Assembly (NCBI GenBank): GCA_947177085.1
Contig: CAMWTD010000040.1
Location: forward strand, 1 to 12,327
Direction of reading: 5' to 3'
DNA length: 12,327 nucleotides
From: an uncultured Desulfovibrio sp.
Lineage (GTDB): Bacteria > Desulfobacterota > Desulfovibrionia > Desulfovibrionales > Desulfovibrionaceae
Position 1 is the first letter of the stretch. Every line of letters starts with the position of its first letter. Of the stretch, positions 1-6,974 are shown piece after piece. Made by a program: the position numbers and the translations under genes. The notes beneath the pieces were generated by a model. The model did no database searches and was not told where the DNA came from. It saw nothing but the letters and a program-made list of their open reading frames with translations.

Positions 1-559
1 AGGCTGAAGCGCGGCCTTTTTTCAGCACGCGGGCCCAGTCCACCAGGGCCTTAAGGAGTTCCGCCAGCCTTTTCGCAAGCTCGGCATCCACGAGGTCGCC
101 CGCCGCGTCATAGGCCGGGGAAAAGGCGTTGGAGAAGAACTCGGGCTTGTTGATGAGGTGGAGATCCAGATAGACGCAGACCTGGCGCAGGTGGGCCTGG
201 CTGCGGCAGGTTCCCATGCCGCCGCCCGCGCCCACAATGGCCGCGGGCTTGCCGGCGAAGGGCTTGAGCCCCGGCTCGCGCGAGAGCCAGTCCAGCGCGT
301 TTTTCAGCGCGGGGGCCAGCGAATAATTGTACTCAGGCGAGGCGAAGAGAAAGCCATCGGCCTTTTCCGCCGCGGCCACCAGCTTCCGCACGCTCTCGGG
401 CTTGGCATTGTCCTCATTGTAGAAAGGCAGATCGTGGATATCCGCTATCTCCAGGCGGCTGCCCGCGGGCATTAGTTCCCGCGCCTTGCGCAAAAGGCCC
501 ATGTTGCGCGAAGCGCGCCTGAGGCTGCCGCAAATGCCAAGAAAGACCAGCTCATCCAT
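1..559 (-). CDS. NAD(P)H-dependent FMN reductase (ChrR/YieF-like flavodoxin-fold), 3' end outside window
   Basis: Cytoplasmic flavoprotein of the NADPH-dependent FMN reductase family, whose members use NAD(P)H to reduce FMN, quinones, azo dyes or chromate. 186 codons are visible and no stop is reached at the window edge; family members such as E. coli YieF have about 188 residues, so only a few residues should be missing. The phosphate-binding loop GSLRRASRN lies at residues 11-19, the hallmark SPEYNYSLAPALKNALDWL at about 74-92, and a YieF-like stretch (GKPAAIVGAGGGMG, then HLRQ and NKPEF) at about 103-141. There is no signal peptide or membrane segment. The ATG is preceded by AGGAG at a good distance. 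It is the last visible gene of the uvrB-led operon, 20 bases after the glycosylase gene. Family assignment is firm; the physiological substrate cannot be read from sequence. Confidence 0.9.
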   Translation of the reverse strand, partial: MDELVFLGICGSLRRASRNMGLLRKARELMPAGSRLEIADIHDLPFYNEDNAKPESVRKLVAAAEKADGFLFASPEYNYSLAPALKNALDWLSREPGLKPFAGKPAAIVGAGGGMGTCRSQAHLRQVCVYLDLHLINKPEFFSNAFSPAYDAAGDLVDAELAKRLAELLKALVDWARVLKKGRASA

Positions 560-579
560 TTTTCCCACTCCTCTCCGCT

Positions 580-1326
580 TCAGGCCGCCGGGCCATCCGT
601 CGCGGCCGCCGTAAGCAGCGTGACATATTTACGTATGTAGGCGTCCTTTTCCTTGCTCTTGTACTGCATGACATAGCGGGGATGCTCCAGCGCGATCACG
701 CGGCCGAAGAAGCCGTGCTTTGCGTTGAGGCGCTCGATGAAGGCCGCGTTCTTGCCCGTGCCGAGGCAAAAGCACACGTCCCGGCGGATGCCGAAGGCAA
801 GCTGGCGGCGCAGGCATTCCACCATGAAAGGCATGGCCGCCTCCTCCAGGCGGCGGTCGTCGTAATAGTTGTAATTCTTCTTCCGGCCATTGGCATCCAC
901 GCGCACAAAGCCCAGCGGGCAGATGGAATTGATATACCAGTGGCGGTAAAAGGCTTCCGGGCCTCCCATGGCGGCGATGACCTCATAGACGAACACGCTG
1001 GAGGGCTCGTGCGCCGGGGCGCAGGCGGAAATGCGGATGCCGCAGGCATCCGCCAGGCGCTTGGGGTCGGTGAAAGGCACGCCCGTGAGACCAGCGCCGA
1101 AACGGCCGGGATTGATGCCGAGGATGATGTGCCGCTCCCGATGGTCGGCATAGTACTTGCGGTAAAAGCTCGCCGAGGCCGCCAGGGCGCAGGGGCTGCC
1201 AAGAAAGGGGTTCATGACCTCGATTCCGGGCGGCAGCGGCGCGTCAAAGTGCAGCCCCGCATTGAAGGCGAGCACTTCCTCCCCGAAGGTGGGATCCTGC
1301 CTGGCGCGGGGCTTAGGGCTGCTCAT
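580..1326 (-). CDS. SMUG2-type uracil-DNA glycosylase family protein
   Basis: Predicted base-excision-repair glycosylase of 248 residues from the uracil-DNA glycosylase superfamily, SMUG branch; such enzymes excise uracil and related damaged bases. Motif 1, GINPGRFGAGLTGVPF, at residues 70-85 closely resembles the SMUG1 motif GMNPGPFGMAQTGVPF, with N72 in the position of the catalytic Asn. YINSICPLGF (131-140) matches the SMUG FVHNLCPL region, and EHPRYVMQYK (214-223) is the DNA-intercalating His-Pro motif with H215. NYNYYD (151-156) and FCLGTGKN (186-193) fit the SMUG2 (formerly DUF4918) group as I remember it. An upstream in-frame start at 1443 would lie deep inside dapB; the ATG at 1326 gives a 14-base overlap with the dapB stop and the usual family length. 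Its Shine-Dalgarno sequence is weak, so coupling to dapB translation is likely. Substrate range is inferred from the family. Confidence 0.85.
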   Translation of the reverse strand: MSSPKPRARQDPTFGEEVLAFNAGLHFDAPLPPGIEVMNPFLGSPCALAASASFYRKYYADHRERHIILGINPGRFGAGLTGVPFTDPKRLADACGIRISACAPAHEPSSVFVYEVIAAMGGPEAFYRHWYINSICPLGFVRVDANGRKKNYNYYDDRRLEEAAMPFMVECLRRQLAFGIRRDVCFCLGTGKNAAFIERLNAKHGFFGRVIALEHPRYVMQYKSKEKDAYIRKYVTLLTAAATDGPAA

Positions 1327-2122
1327 TGCCGGCGGTTTCAAAGGTGTCTTGCATGGAATAGAGCTTGCCCGCCCTGCGGCCCGCGAGCCAGCGGGCGGCG
1401 CGGAGGGCCCCGCCGGCGAAATTTTCGCGCGAATGGGCCTCATGCGTCACCTCGATACGCTCGCCGGGCCCGAGAAAATAGATGGTATGCACGCCCACCA
1501 CATCGCCGCCCCGCAAGGCCTGGATGCCTATTTCCTCCTGCGGGCGCGCGCCTATGATGCCGTCCCTCCCAGAACAGCGCACCTTTTCGAGCTCCCAGCC
1601 GCGGGCTTCGGCCAGCTTTTCGCCGAGCGCCAGGGCCGTGCCGCTGGGGGCGTCCTTCTTGCGACCGTGGTGAATCTCCACCATTTCCATGTCATAGGCC
1701 GGCCCGAGCGCACGGGCCAGTTCCGGCAAGAGCCGCATGAGCACGTTGACGCCCACGCTCATGTTGGCGGACCAGAAAAGCGGCGTCTTTTGGGCGAGCT
1801 CGCGCAGCTCCGCCTTCTGCGCCTCGCTGAAGCCCGTGGTTCCGATGACGAGCGGCACATGGGCGGCCGCGGCCATGCGCGCCGTCGCCATGCTCGCTTC
1901 TGGCGCGGTGAAGTCGATGGCCACGGCCCCGGCAGCGTGTGCCCCGAGGGCCTCGAGGCTCGCGGCTGCGGGTATCATGCCGGGCTGCACAGCGCCGAGG
2001 CTCTCTTCGCGGTCCACGAGGCCGGCGATGACGAAGCCGCCTTCCTCTTCGGCAAGGCGGCGGATGGTCCTGCCCATGCGCCCGGCGGCCCCGACAATGA
2101 TGATGCGCGTCTTTTCCTGCAT
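1313..2122 (-). CDS. dapB: 4-hydroxy-tetrahydrodipicolinate reductase
   Basis: Reduces 4-hydroxy-tetrahydrodipicolinate to tetrahydrodipicolinate with NAD(P)H, in the diaminopimelate/lysine pathway that feeds peptidoglycan and protein synthesis; cytoplasmic and tetrameric in the family. 269 residues (E. coli 273). The N-terminal Rossmann loop GAAGRMG is at residues 11-17, FTAPE at 71-75 and GTTGF at 94-98. The substrate-binding and catalytic motif HHGRKKDAPSG is at 151-161; H151 and K155 align with E. coli H159 and K163. The C-terminal GRDGIIGARP and HEAHSRENFAGGALRAARW segments are typical. The ATG has AAGGAG 11 bases upstream, in an AT-rich 40-base spacer after ligA. The stop overlaps the start of the glycosylase gene by 14 bases. 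A biosynthetic gene inside a repair operon is a little odd, but the protein itself looks ordinary and intact. Confidence 0.97.
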   Translation of the reverse strand: MQEKTRIIIVGAAGRMGRTIRRLAEEEGGFVIAGLVDREESLGAVQPGMIPAAASLEALGAHAAGAVAIDFTAPEASMATARMAAAAHVPLVIGTTGFSEAQKAELRELAQKTPLFWSANMSVGVNVLMRLLPELARALGPAYDMEMVEIHHGRKKDAPSGTALALGEKLAEARGWELEKVRCSGRDGIIGARPQEEIGIQALRGGDVVGVHTIYFLGPGERIEVTHEAHSRENFAGGALRAARWLAGRRAGKLYSMQDTFETAGNEQP

Positions 2123-2137
2123 AGCCCTGCGAACTCC

Positions 2138-2166
2138 TTGAAAAATTTTTTAATATTTCATGTTAT
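2138..2166 (+). promoter_or_regulatory. Possible sigma70-like promoter in the AT-rich ligA-dapB spacer, antisense to ligA
   Basis: The 40-base spacer between ligA and dapB (2123-2162) is strikingly AT-rich for this window. On the plus strand it carries TTGAAA at 2138-2143 (5 of 6 to TTGACA), a 17-base spacer, and TGTTAT at 2161-2166 (4 of 6 to TATAAT). It would fire into the 3' end of ligA as an antisense transcript. I see no equally good pair on the minus strand for dapB. The A/T tract may simply be an unstructured leader for dapB translation, so the promoter call is weak. Confidence 0.25.
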
Positions 2167-4307
2167 TCTTTAAACTCTTCATCCGGGATCTTCACGCCGG
2201 ATTCGGACAAAAGGCGTCGGAAGCCCTCGCCGTCGAGCACGGGGACGCCAAGGGCCACCGCCTTGGCGAGCTTGCTGCCGGGTTTCTCCCCGGCCACGAG
2301 GTAGTCGAGCTTCTTGCTCACCGAGCTTACGGGTATGGCCCCGGCGGCTTCGGCGAGCGCCTGGGCCCTCCCCCGCGGCAGGAAGATGGTCCCGGTGAAC
2401 AGGATGGTCTTGCCGTCCAGAGGCGTTTCTTTTTTGGCGGCAGGTTCCGCAAGGGCAGCCCCCGACGATATGGGCCAGAGCCCCAGCCCGCGCAGGCGCT
2501 CGAGGACGATGCGGTTGGCGGGCGTCTCAAAGAAATACCTGATGGACGCAGCCACTTCAGGACCCACATCGGGGAGTTCCAGGAGGGCGTCGGTCGAAGC
2601 GGCCGAGAGTTCGTCCAGGTCCCGGAAGCGCGTGGCCAGCATACGCGCCGTCTGCTCGCCCACATGACGGATGCCGAGCGCGCAGATGAGGCGCGCAAGG
2701 CTGGCCGTGGTCCGCGCCGTTTCCAGCGCGGCGAGGAATTTACGCGCCAGTGTCTCGCCCATGCGTTCAAAACCGAGCAAATCAGCCTCGCTCAGCGTAA
2801 AGAGGTCCGCCGGGGACTGCACGCGCCCAGCCTGCACCAGTTGTTCCACCCACTTTTCGCCCACGCCCTGGATGTCCAGCCCGGCCTTGGAGACAAAGTG
2901 CGTGATGGCCCGCAGCCTACGCGCCGGACAGGCGAGATTGTCGCAGCGCCACGCCGCTTCGTCGGGCTCGCGGTGCACGGGCTCACCGCAGGCCGGGCAC
3001 TCATGGGGAAAATGGAAGGGCTCCGTGCCGGTCGGCCGCTTGTCAAGGACAGGCCCAACCACTTCGGGGATGACGTCCCCTGCGCGCTGCACGATGACCG
3101 TATCCCCCACGCGCACGTCACGGGCGTGGATCTCGTCCTCGTTGTGCAGGGTGGCGCGGGAGACCATCACCCCGCCCACGGCCACGGGCTCCAATATGGC
3201 AACAGGGGTGAGCGCGCCTGTCCTGCCCACCTGTATCTCGATGGCGAGCAATTTTGTCTGCGCCTGGATGGCCGGGAACTTGAAGGCCACGGCAAAGCGC
3301 GGCGCGCGGGCCGTGAAGCCGAGCACGCGCTGGGCCTCCAGCAGGTCCAGCTTGGCCACGGCCCCGTCAATCTCCATGGGGAAGTCGGTGCGGTGGGCGC
3401 GCACCCATTCCGCATAGTCCATCACCTGAGCGACGCCAGCGCAAAGGCGGCCGTCCGGCGGGGTAAGAAAGCGCCAGGCGCTGAGCCTGGCCATGAGCTC
3501 GCTTTGCGTCAGGCACGGCGGACAGGCCCCCCACTCCGCCGCGCCCAGGCTGTAGGCGAGAAAGCGGAGCGGCCGCGATTCGGTGACGGAAAGATCAAGC
3601 TGGCGCAGGCTGCCGGCGGCGGCATTGCGCGGATTGGCGAAGGTCTTGAGGCCCAGGGCCTCCTGCCTTTCATTGAGCCTGGCAAAATCCTCGCGGAACA
3701 TGACGGCTTCGCCCCGCACCTCCAGAAGCGCCGGCGGAAGGCCATCGGCCGCCAGCGTCTGCGGCACGCTCGCCATGGTGCGCACGGCCTCGGTGACCAC
3801 CTCGCCCGTCTCGCCATCCCCCCGGGTGAGCGCGCGGACAAGCCTGCCCTCCTCATACACCAGTTCCACCGCGAGCCCGTCGAGCTTGGGGTCGCACCAG
3901 AAATCCAGGGGCAGCGGGCCATTCACGGCCTCGTCCCAGGCGCGCCGCATCCGCTCGGCAAAGTCGCTCCACTCCGCCGCGGAAAAAACATTGTCAAGGC
4001 CGTACATGCGATGCCGGTGGCGCTCCTTGGCAAGACCCTCCAGCAATTTGCCGCCCACCTTCGTGGTGGGCGACTCGCCCCCGGCGATGCCGGGCCAGCG
4101 TCGCTCCAGCTCCGCAAGCTCATTATAGAGCGCGTCATAGGCGTCGTCGCTGATTTCCGGCGCATCGAGCGTATGATAGAGATGATTATGACGCGCCAGT
4201 TCCGACGCAAGGAAGCGCGCGCGCTTAAGGACGGGTTCGGGGGGCTGTGCGTCCCCTTTTTCGGGGGCATGAGGTCCGGGCCTGTGTTCCGGGGAGTCTG
4301 CCGTCAT
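2163..4307 (-). CDS. ligA: NAD-dependent DNA ligase LigA
   Basis: Seals nicks with 3'-OH and 5'-phosphate ends using NAD+; needed for Okazaki-fragment joining and for finishing excision repair. 714 residues (E. coli 671). Domain Ia with LYHTLDAPEIS (43-53) binds NMN. The nucleotidyltransferase domain carries the AMP-accepting lysine K141 in DPKLDG (139-144), LEVRGE (195-200), EIDGAVAK with K319 and AFKFP with K343; the 24-residue K319-K343 spacing equals E. coli K290-K314. An OB fold follows, then a Cys4 zinc finger (C437, C440, C455, C460), helix-hairpin-helix repeats at about 470-600, and a C-terminal BRCT domain at about 631-714. The N-terminus is about 20 residues longer than in E. coli and rich in Pro, Glu and His, probably disordered. 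The residue two before the lysine is Asp instead of E. coli Glu113. The start has a weak AAGG nine bases upstream, 14 bases after the uvrB stop. Confidence 0.98.
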   Translation of the reverse strand: MTADSPEHRPGPHAPEKGDAQPPEPVLKRARFLASELARHNHLYHTLDAPEISDDAYDALYNELAELERRWPGIAGGESPTTKVGGKLLEGLAKERHRHRMYGLDNVFSAAEWSDFAERMRRAWDEAVNGPLPLDFWCDPKLDGLAVELVYEEGRLVRALTRGDGETGEVVTEAVRTMASVPQTLAADGLPPALLEVRGEAVMFREDFARLNERQEALGLKTFANPRNAAAGSLRQLDLSVTESRPLRFLAYSLGAAEWGACPPCLTQSELMARLSAWRFLTPPDGRLCAGVAQVMDYAEWVRAHRTDFPMEIDGAVAKLDLLEAQRVLGFTARAPRFAVAFKFPAIQAQTKLLAIEIQVGRTGALTPVAILEPVAVGGVMVSRATLHNEDEIHARDVRVGDTVIVQRAGDVIPEVVGPVLDKRPTGTEPFHFPHECPACGEPVHREPDEAAWRCDNLACPARRLRAITHFVSKAGLDIQGVGEKWVEQLVQAGRVQSPADLFTLSEADLLGFERMGETLARKFLAALETARTTASLARLICALGIRHVGEQTARMLATRFRDLDELSAASTDALLELPDVGPEVAASIRYFFETPANRIVLERLRGLGLWPISSGAALAEPAAKKETPLDGKTILFTGTIFLPRGRAQALAEAAGAIPVSSVSKKLDYLVAGEKPGSKLAKAVALGVPVLDGEGFRRLLSESGVKIPDEEFKE

Positions 4308-4321
4308 GGACGAATGCCTTT

Positions 4322-6391
4322 TTATTCGGGAAGGGCGATAAGCCGCGTCCGCAGGGCGCGGATGCGGTCCCTGAGCTCGGCGGCATGTTCAAATTCAAGG
4401 TCCTTGGCGGCCTGGCGCATTTCCTTTTCCAGCTTCTGGACGAGGCTGGCCACGCCTTCGGCGGTGAGCGGCACGTCGTCGTCCTTGGGCTTGGCCTTGC
4501 CGCGGCCGCGGCTCCTGGGCTTGCCGGGCTCGTTTTCCACATACAGCGAGTCCAGCGGCGATTCAAGGCTTTTCGTGGTGCTCCGGGGCGTGATGCCGTG
4601 CTCCTCGTTGAAGGCCGTCTGCTTGGTGCGTCGGCGCAGGGTCTCGTCCATGGCGGCGCGCATGGAGGGCGTCACAGTGTCCGCATAGAGGATGACCTTG
4701 CCCTGCGCGTTGCGGGCGGCTCGGCCGAAAGTCTGGATGAGGGAACCGGTGGAGCGCAGGAAGCCCTCCTTGTCCGCATCCAGGATGCAGACCAGCGAAA
4801 CTTCGGGGATGTCCAGGCCCTCCCGCAAAAGGTTGATGCCCACGAGCACGTCAAATTCGCCGAGCCGCAGGGACCTGATGATCTGGAGGCGCTCCAGCGT
4901 GTCGATGTCCGAATGGAGGTAGCGGGCGCGCACGCCCATGTTGCAGCAATATTCTGTGAGGTCCTCGGCCATGCGCTTGGTGAGCGTGGTCACGAGCACG
5001 CGCTCCCCGGCGGAGACGCGGGCGCGGCATTCGGCGAGCAGGTCTTCCATCTGGCCCTTGACCGGGCGCACCTCCACCTCCGGGTCCACAAGGCCCGTGG
5101 GCCGGATGATCTGCTCGGCCACCACGCCCTGCGCCTGGTCGAGCTCATAACGGCCCGGCGTGGCCGACACATAGACCACCTGGTTGAGCAGCCCGGTGAA
5201 CTCGTCAAATTGCAGGGGCCGGTTGTCCAGGGCCGAGGGCAGCCGGAAGCCGTAGTCCACCAGGGTCTGCTTGCGGGAGCGGTCGCCCTTGAACATGCCC
5301 CCCACCTGCGGAATGGTGATGTGCGACTCGTCCACAAAGAGCAGGAAATCCTTCGGAAAGTAGTTGAGCAGGCAGGAGGGGGGCTCGCCGGGCTTGCGCC
5401 CGTCGAGGTGGCGCGTGTAGTTCTCGATGCCGTTGCAGTAGCCGAGCTCCTGCAACATCTCGAGGTCAAGCTGGGTGCGCTGCTCGAGCCGTTGCGCCTC
5501 CACAAGCTTTCCTTGGGACTGGAACCAGGCAAGGCGGTCCGCGAGCTCCGTGCGGATGTCGGTGGCGGCGCGGTGGAGATTGTCCTGCGCGGAAACGAAG
5601 TGGCTGGCGGGATAGAGCACGGTCTTGCCGATCTCGGCGAGCGTCTCGCCGGTGAGGGGGTCGATTTCGCGCAGGGACTCGATCTCGTCGCCAAAATATT
5701 CCACCCTGAGCGCCCGCTCGTGGTGGTAGGCGGGGATGATCTCCAGCGCGTCGCCGCGAACTCGGAAGGTTCCGCGGTGGAAATCCACATCATTGCGCTC
5801 ATAGTGCACTTCCACCAGGCGGCTGATGAGGTCGTCCATGGAAAAGTGCTGCCCCACCTCCACGGGAACCACCATCTTGGCGTAGTATTCCGGCGAACCC
5901 AGGCCATAGATGCAGGAGACGGAGGCCACGATGATGACGTCGCGCCTCGTCAGCAGCGCGTGCGTGGCCGCATGGCGCAGCTTGTCGATATTGTCGTTGA
6001 TGGAGGAGTCTTTCTCGATATAGGTGTCCGAGGCGGGCACATAGGCTTCGGGCTGGTAATAGTCGTAATAACTGACGAAATACTCCACCGCATTGTGGGG
6101 GAAGAGCTCGCGAAACTCGTTGTAGAGCTGCGCGGCCAGGGTCTTGTTGGGCGCGAGCACGAGCGCGGGCCGCTGGCAGGCGGCGATGACATTGGCCATG
6201 CTGAAGGTCTTGCCGGAGCCTGTGACGCCGAGGAGCACCTGGGCGGGAACGCCCGCCTTGATATTGGCGGCGAGCTCGGCGATGGCCTGAGGCTGGTCGC
6301 CCATGGGCGTGTAATTGGTCTGCAGCTTGAAGGGCGCGGCCGCCCCCGCTTCCAAAACCGGGATCTTTAGATTACCATCATTGAGGTGCAT
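4322..6391 (-). CDS. uvrB: Excinuclease ABC subunit B (UvrB)
   Basis: Damage-verifying helicase-like subunit of nucleotide excision repair; it is loaded by UvrA, inserts a beta-hairpin behind the lesion and recruits UvrC for incision. 689 residues from the chosen start. Walker A GVTGSGKT is at 55-62, the beta-hairpin with YYDYYQPEAYVP at 108-119, Walker B LLFVDESH at 350-357, and helicase motif VI QTFGRAARN at 553-561. The C-terminal UVR domain that contacts UvrC is at about 645-680, after a basic linker rich in Lys, Arg and Pro (621-637). An in-frame TTG at 6436 would add 15 residues, but the ATG at 6391 has GGAGGG four bases upstream and starts where the family does. It is the first gene of the left block, with a 67-base divergent gap to the plus-strand gene. 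I see no E. coli-type LexA box upstream. Confidence 0.98.
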   Translation of the reverse strand: MHLNDGNLKIPVLEAGAAAPFKLQTNYTPMGDQPQAIAELAANIKAGVPAQVLLGVTGSGKTFSMANVIAACQRPALVLAPNKTLAAQLYNEFRELFPHNAVEYFVSYYDYYQPEAYVPASDTYIEKDSSINDNIDKLRHAATHALLTRRDVIIVASVSCIYGLGSPEYYAKMVVPVEVGQHFSMDDLISRLVEVHYERNDVDFHRGTFRVRGDALEIIPAYHHERALRVEYFGDEIESLREIDPLTGETLAEIGKTVLYPASHFVSAQDNLHRAATDIRTELADRLAWFQSQGKLVEAQRLEQRTQLDLEMLQELGYCNGIENYTRHLDGRKPGEPPSCLLNYFPKDFLLFVDESHITIPQVGGMFKGDRSRKQTLVDYGFRLPSALDNRPLQFDEFTGLLNQVVYVSATPGRYELDQAQGVVAEQIIRPTGLVDPEVEVRPVKGQMEDLLAECRARVSAGERVLVTTLTKRMAEDLTEYCCNMGVRARYLHSDIDTLERLQIIRSLRLGEFDVLVGINLLREGLDIPEVSLVCILDADKEGFLRSTGSLIQTFGRAARNAQGKVILYADTVTPSMRAAMDETLRRRTKQTAFNEEHGITPRSTTKSLESPLDSLYVENEPGKPRSRGRGKAKPKDDDVPLTAEGVASLVQKLEKEMRQAAKDLEFEHAAELRDRIRALRTRLIALPE

Positions 6392-6395
6392 GAAG

Positions 6396-6401
6396 CCCTC
6401 C
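6396..6401 (-). promoter_or_regulatory. Ribosome binding site deciding the uvrB start
   Basis: GGAGGG on the minus strand ends four bases before the ATG at 6391. It is the strongest Shine-Dalgarno match near the gene and favours this ATG over the in-frame TTG at 6436. Confidence 0.8.
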
Positions 6402-6421
6402 GGCTGTGCACTGCTGTCCTG

Positions 6422-6441
6422 AAAAATCGGCCGCAAGGCCG
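6422..6441 (-). terminator. Short terminator-like hairpin in the uvrB leader
   Basis: On the minus strand the sequence forms a perfect all-GC 5-bp stem (CGGCC/GGCCG, 6428-6432 with 6437-6441) with a TTGC loop, followed by A and five T. This is the layout of a minimal intrinsic terminator or attenuator for leftward transcription. It would stop read-through from the aat/clpA operon before uvrB, or act inside the uvrB 5' leader. On the plus strand the same stem has a GCAA (GNRA) loop and sits 17 bases before the start of the plus-strand gene. Five base pairs is short for a strong terminator. Confidence 0.35.
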
Positions 6442-6458
6442 CAAAACGCGGGGACGTT

Positions 6459-6974
6459 ATGGAAATTTTGCGCCTTGACGCGCCGGAAAAACCCCTTTGC
6501 GACAGGATCTATGTTCTCGGCGCAACGCTGAAGGCCTTCCGGGGCAAGCGCCATGTGGAAACGCATATCATCCGGCACGGGGCCACGGATGAGGAGCTCG
6601 CCGCCCTGCGCGGCCAAGGCCTGGTAGGCCCGCCGGACCCGGCCATGCCGGCGGCGCTGCTCGAAGGCGCCACGGAAGACCGCGCCCTCGCCTGCCTGCT
6701 GGAGGCATTTACCGCCGAGGAAAGCGAGGCCCTCGCCGCGTGGCTGGAACAACGCTACGCGGACAGGATCGAAAAGCTCGTCATCTGCCCGCTGGACCTG
6801 CCCGTGCCCCTGGGCGTCGGCCCCCTTGGGGAAATCCCCGAAGGCGGCCAGACAGGCTTTATCCGCTTTGATGCCGCACCAGGCTATGACCTGCCCTTTG
6901 CCGCGCGCGCCTTCTATGATCTCTCTGCCCAGGCATCCGCTGAGGCGTCCCCGCAGGGGCCGCAAAACTCATAG
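6459..6974 (+). CDS. Conserved-looking hypothetical protein, family not recognised
   Basis: 171-residue soluble protein that I cannot assign to a family. It is the only gene in the window on the plus strand. It is probably real: codons are strongly GC-ending like its neighbours, GGGGA sits four bases before the ATG, and it fills what would otherwise be a 520-base hole between aat and uvrB. The sequence starts MEILRLDAPEKPLCDRIYVL, has an Ala/Leu/Glu-rich probably helical middle (about 63-105), then a hydrophobic, Pro/Gly-rich segment, LVICPLDLPVPLGVGPLG (107-124), and FIRFDAAPGYDLPF (134-147). The last 15 or so residues are Ala/Ser/Pro/Gln-rich and look like a loose tail. There is no signal peptide, membrane helix, Cys cluster or P-loop. 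The coding end overlaps the aat coding end by 61 bases in convergent orientation. A competing minus-strand open frame here has no family features. Confidence 0.7.
   Translation: MEILRLDAPEKPLCDRIYVLGATLKAFRGKRHVETHIIRHGATDEELAALRGQGLVGPPDPAMPAALLEGATEDRALACLLEAFTAEESEALAAWLEQRYADRIEKLVICPLDLPVPLGVGPLGEIPEGGQTGFIRFDAAPGYDLPFAARAFYDLSAQASAEASPQGPQNS

Noticed and set aside
1327..1443. 39-residue N-terminal extension of the glycosylase frame
   Set aside because: It would lie entirely within dapB and encodes Pro/Ala/Arg-rich sequence not expected in the family; the ATG at 1326 fits better.
2160..4688. Very long plus-strand open frame (about 842 codons) opposite ligA
   Set aside because: It is the mirror of ligA in a GC-rich genome: low-complexity, His/Gly/Arg-rich translation with no family motif, while the other strand encodes a textbook ligase.
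4247..6370. Long plus-strand open frame (about 707 codons) opposite uvrB
   Set aside because: It is a shadow of uvrB with no recognisable domain, caused by the rarity of stop codons in GC-ending codon use.
6400..6420. Possible LexA box upstream of uvrB (CTGT followed by CTGT)
   Set aside because: The two CTGT elements are direct, not inverted, repeats, so they do not match a CTGT-N8-ACAG operator.
6378..6965. Minus-strand open frame of 195 codons opposite the unknown plus-strand gene
   Set aside because: It would overlap both the uvrB start and the aat end on the same strand, and its translation lacks normal codon bias and motifs; the plus-strand frame is better.
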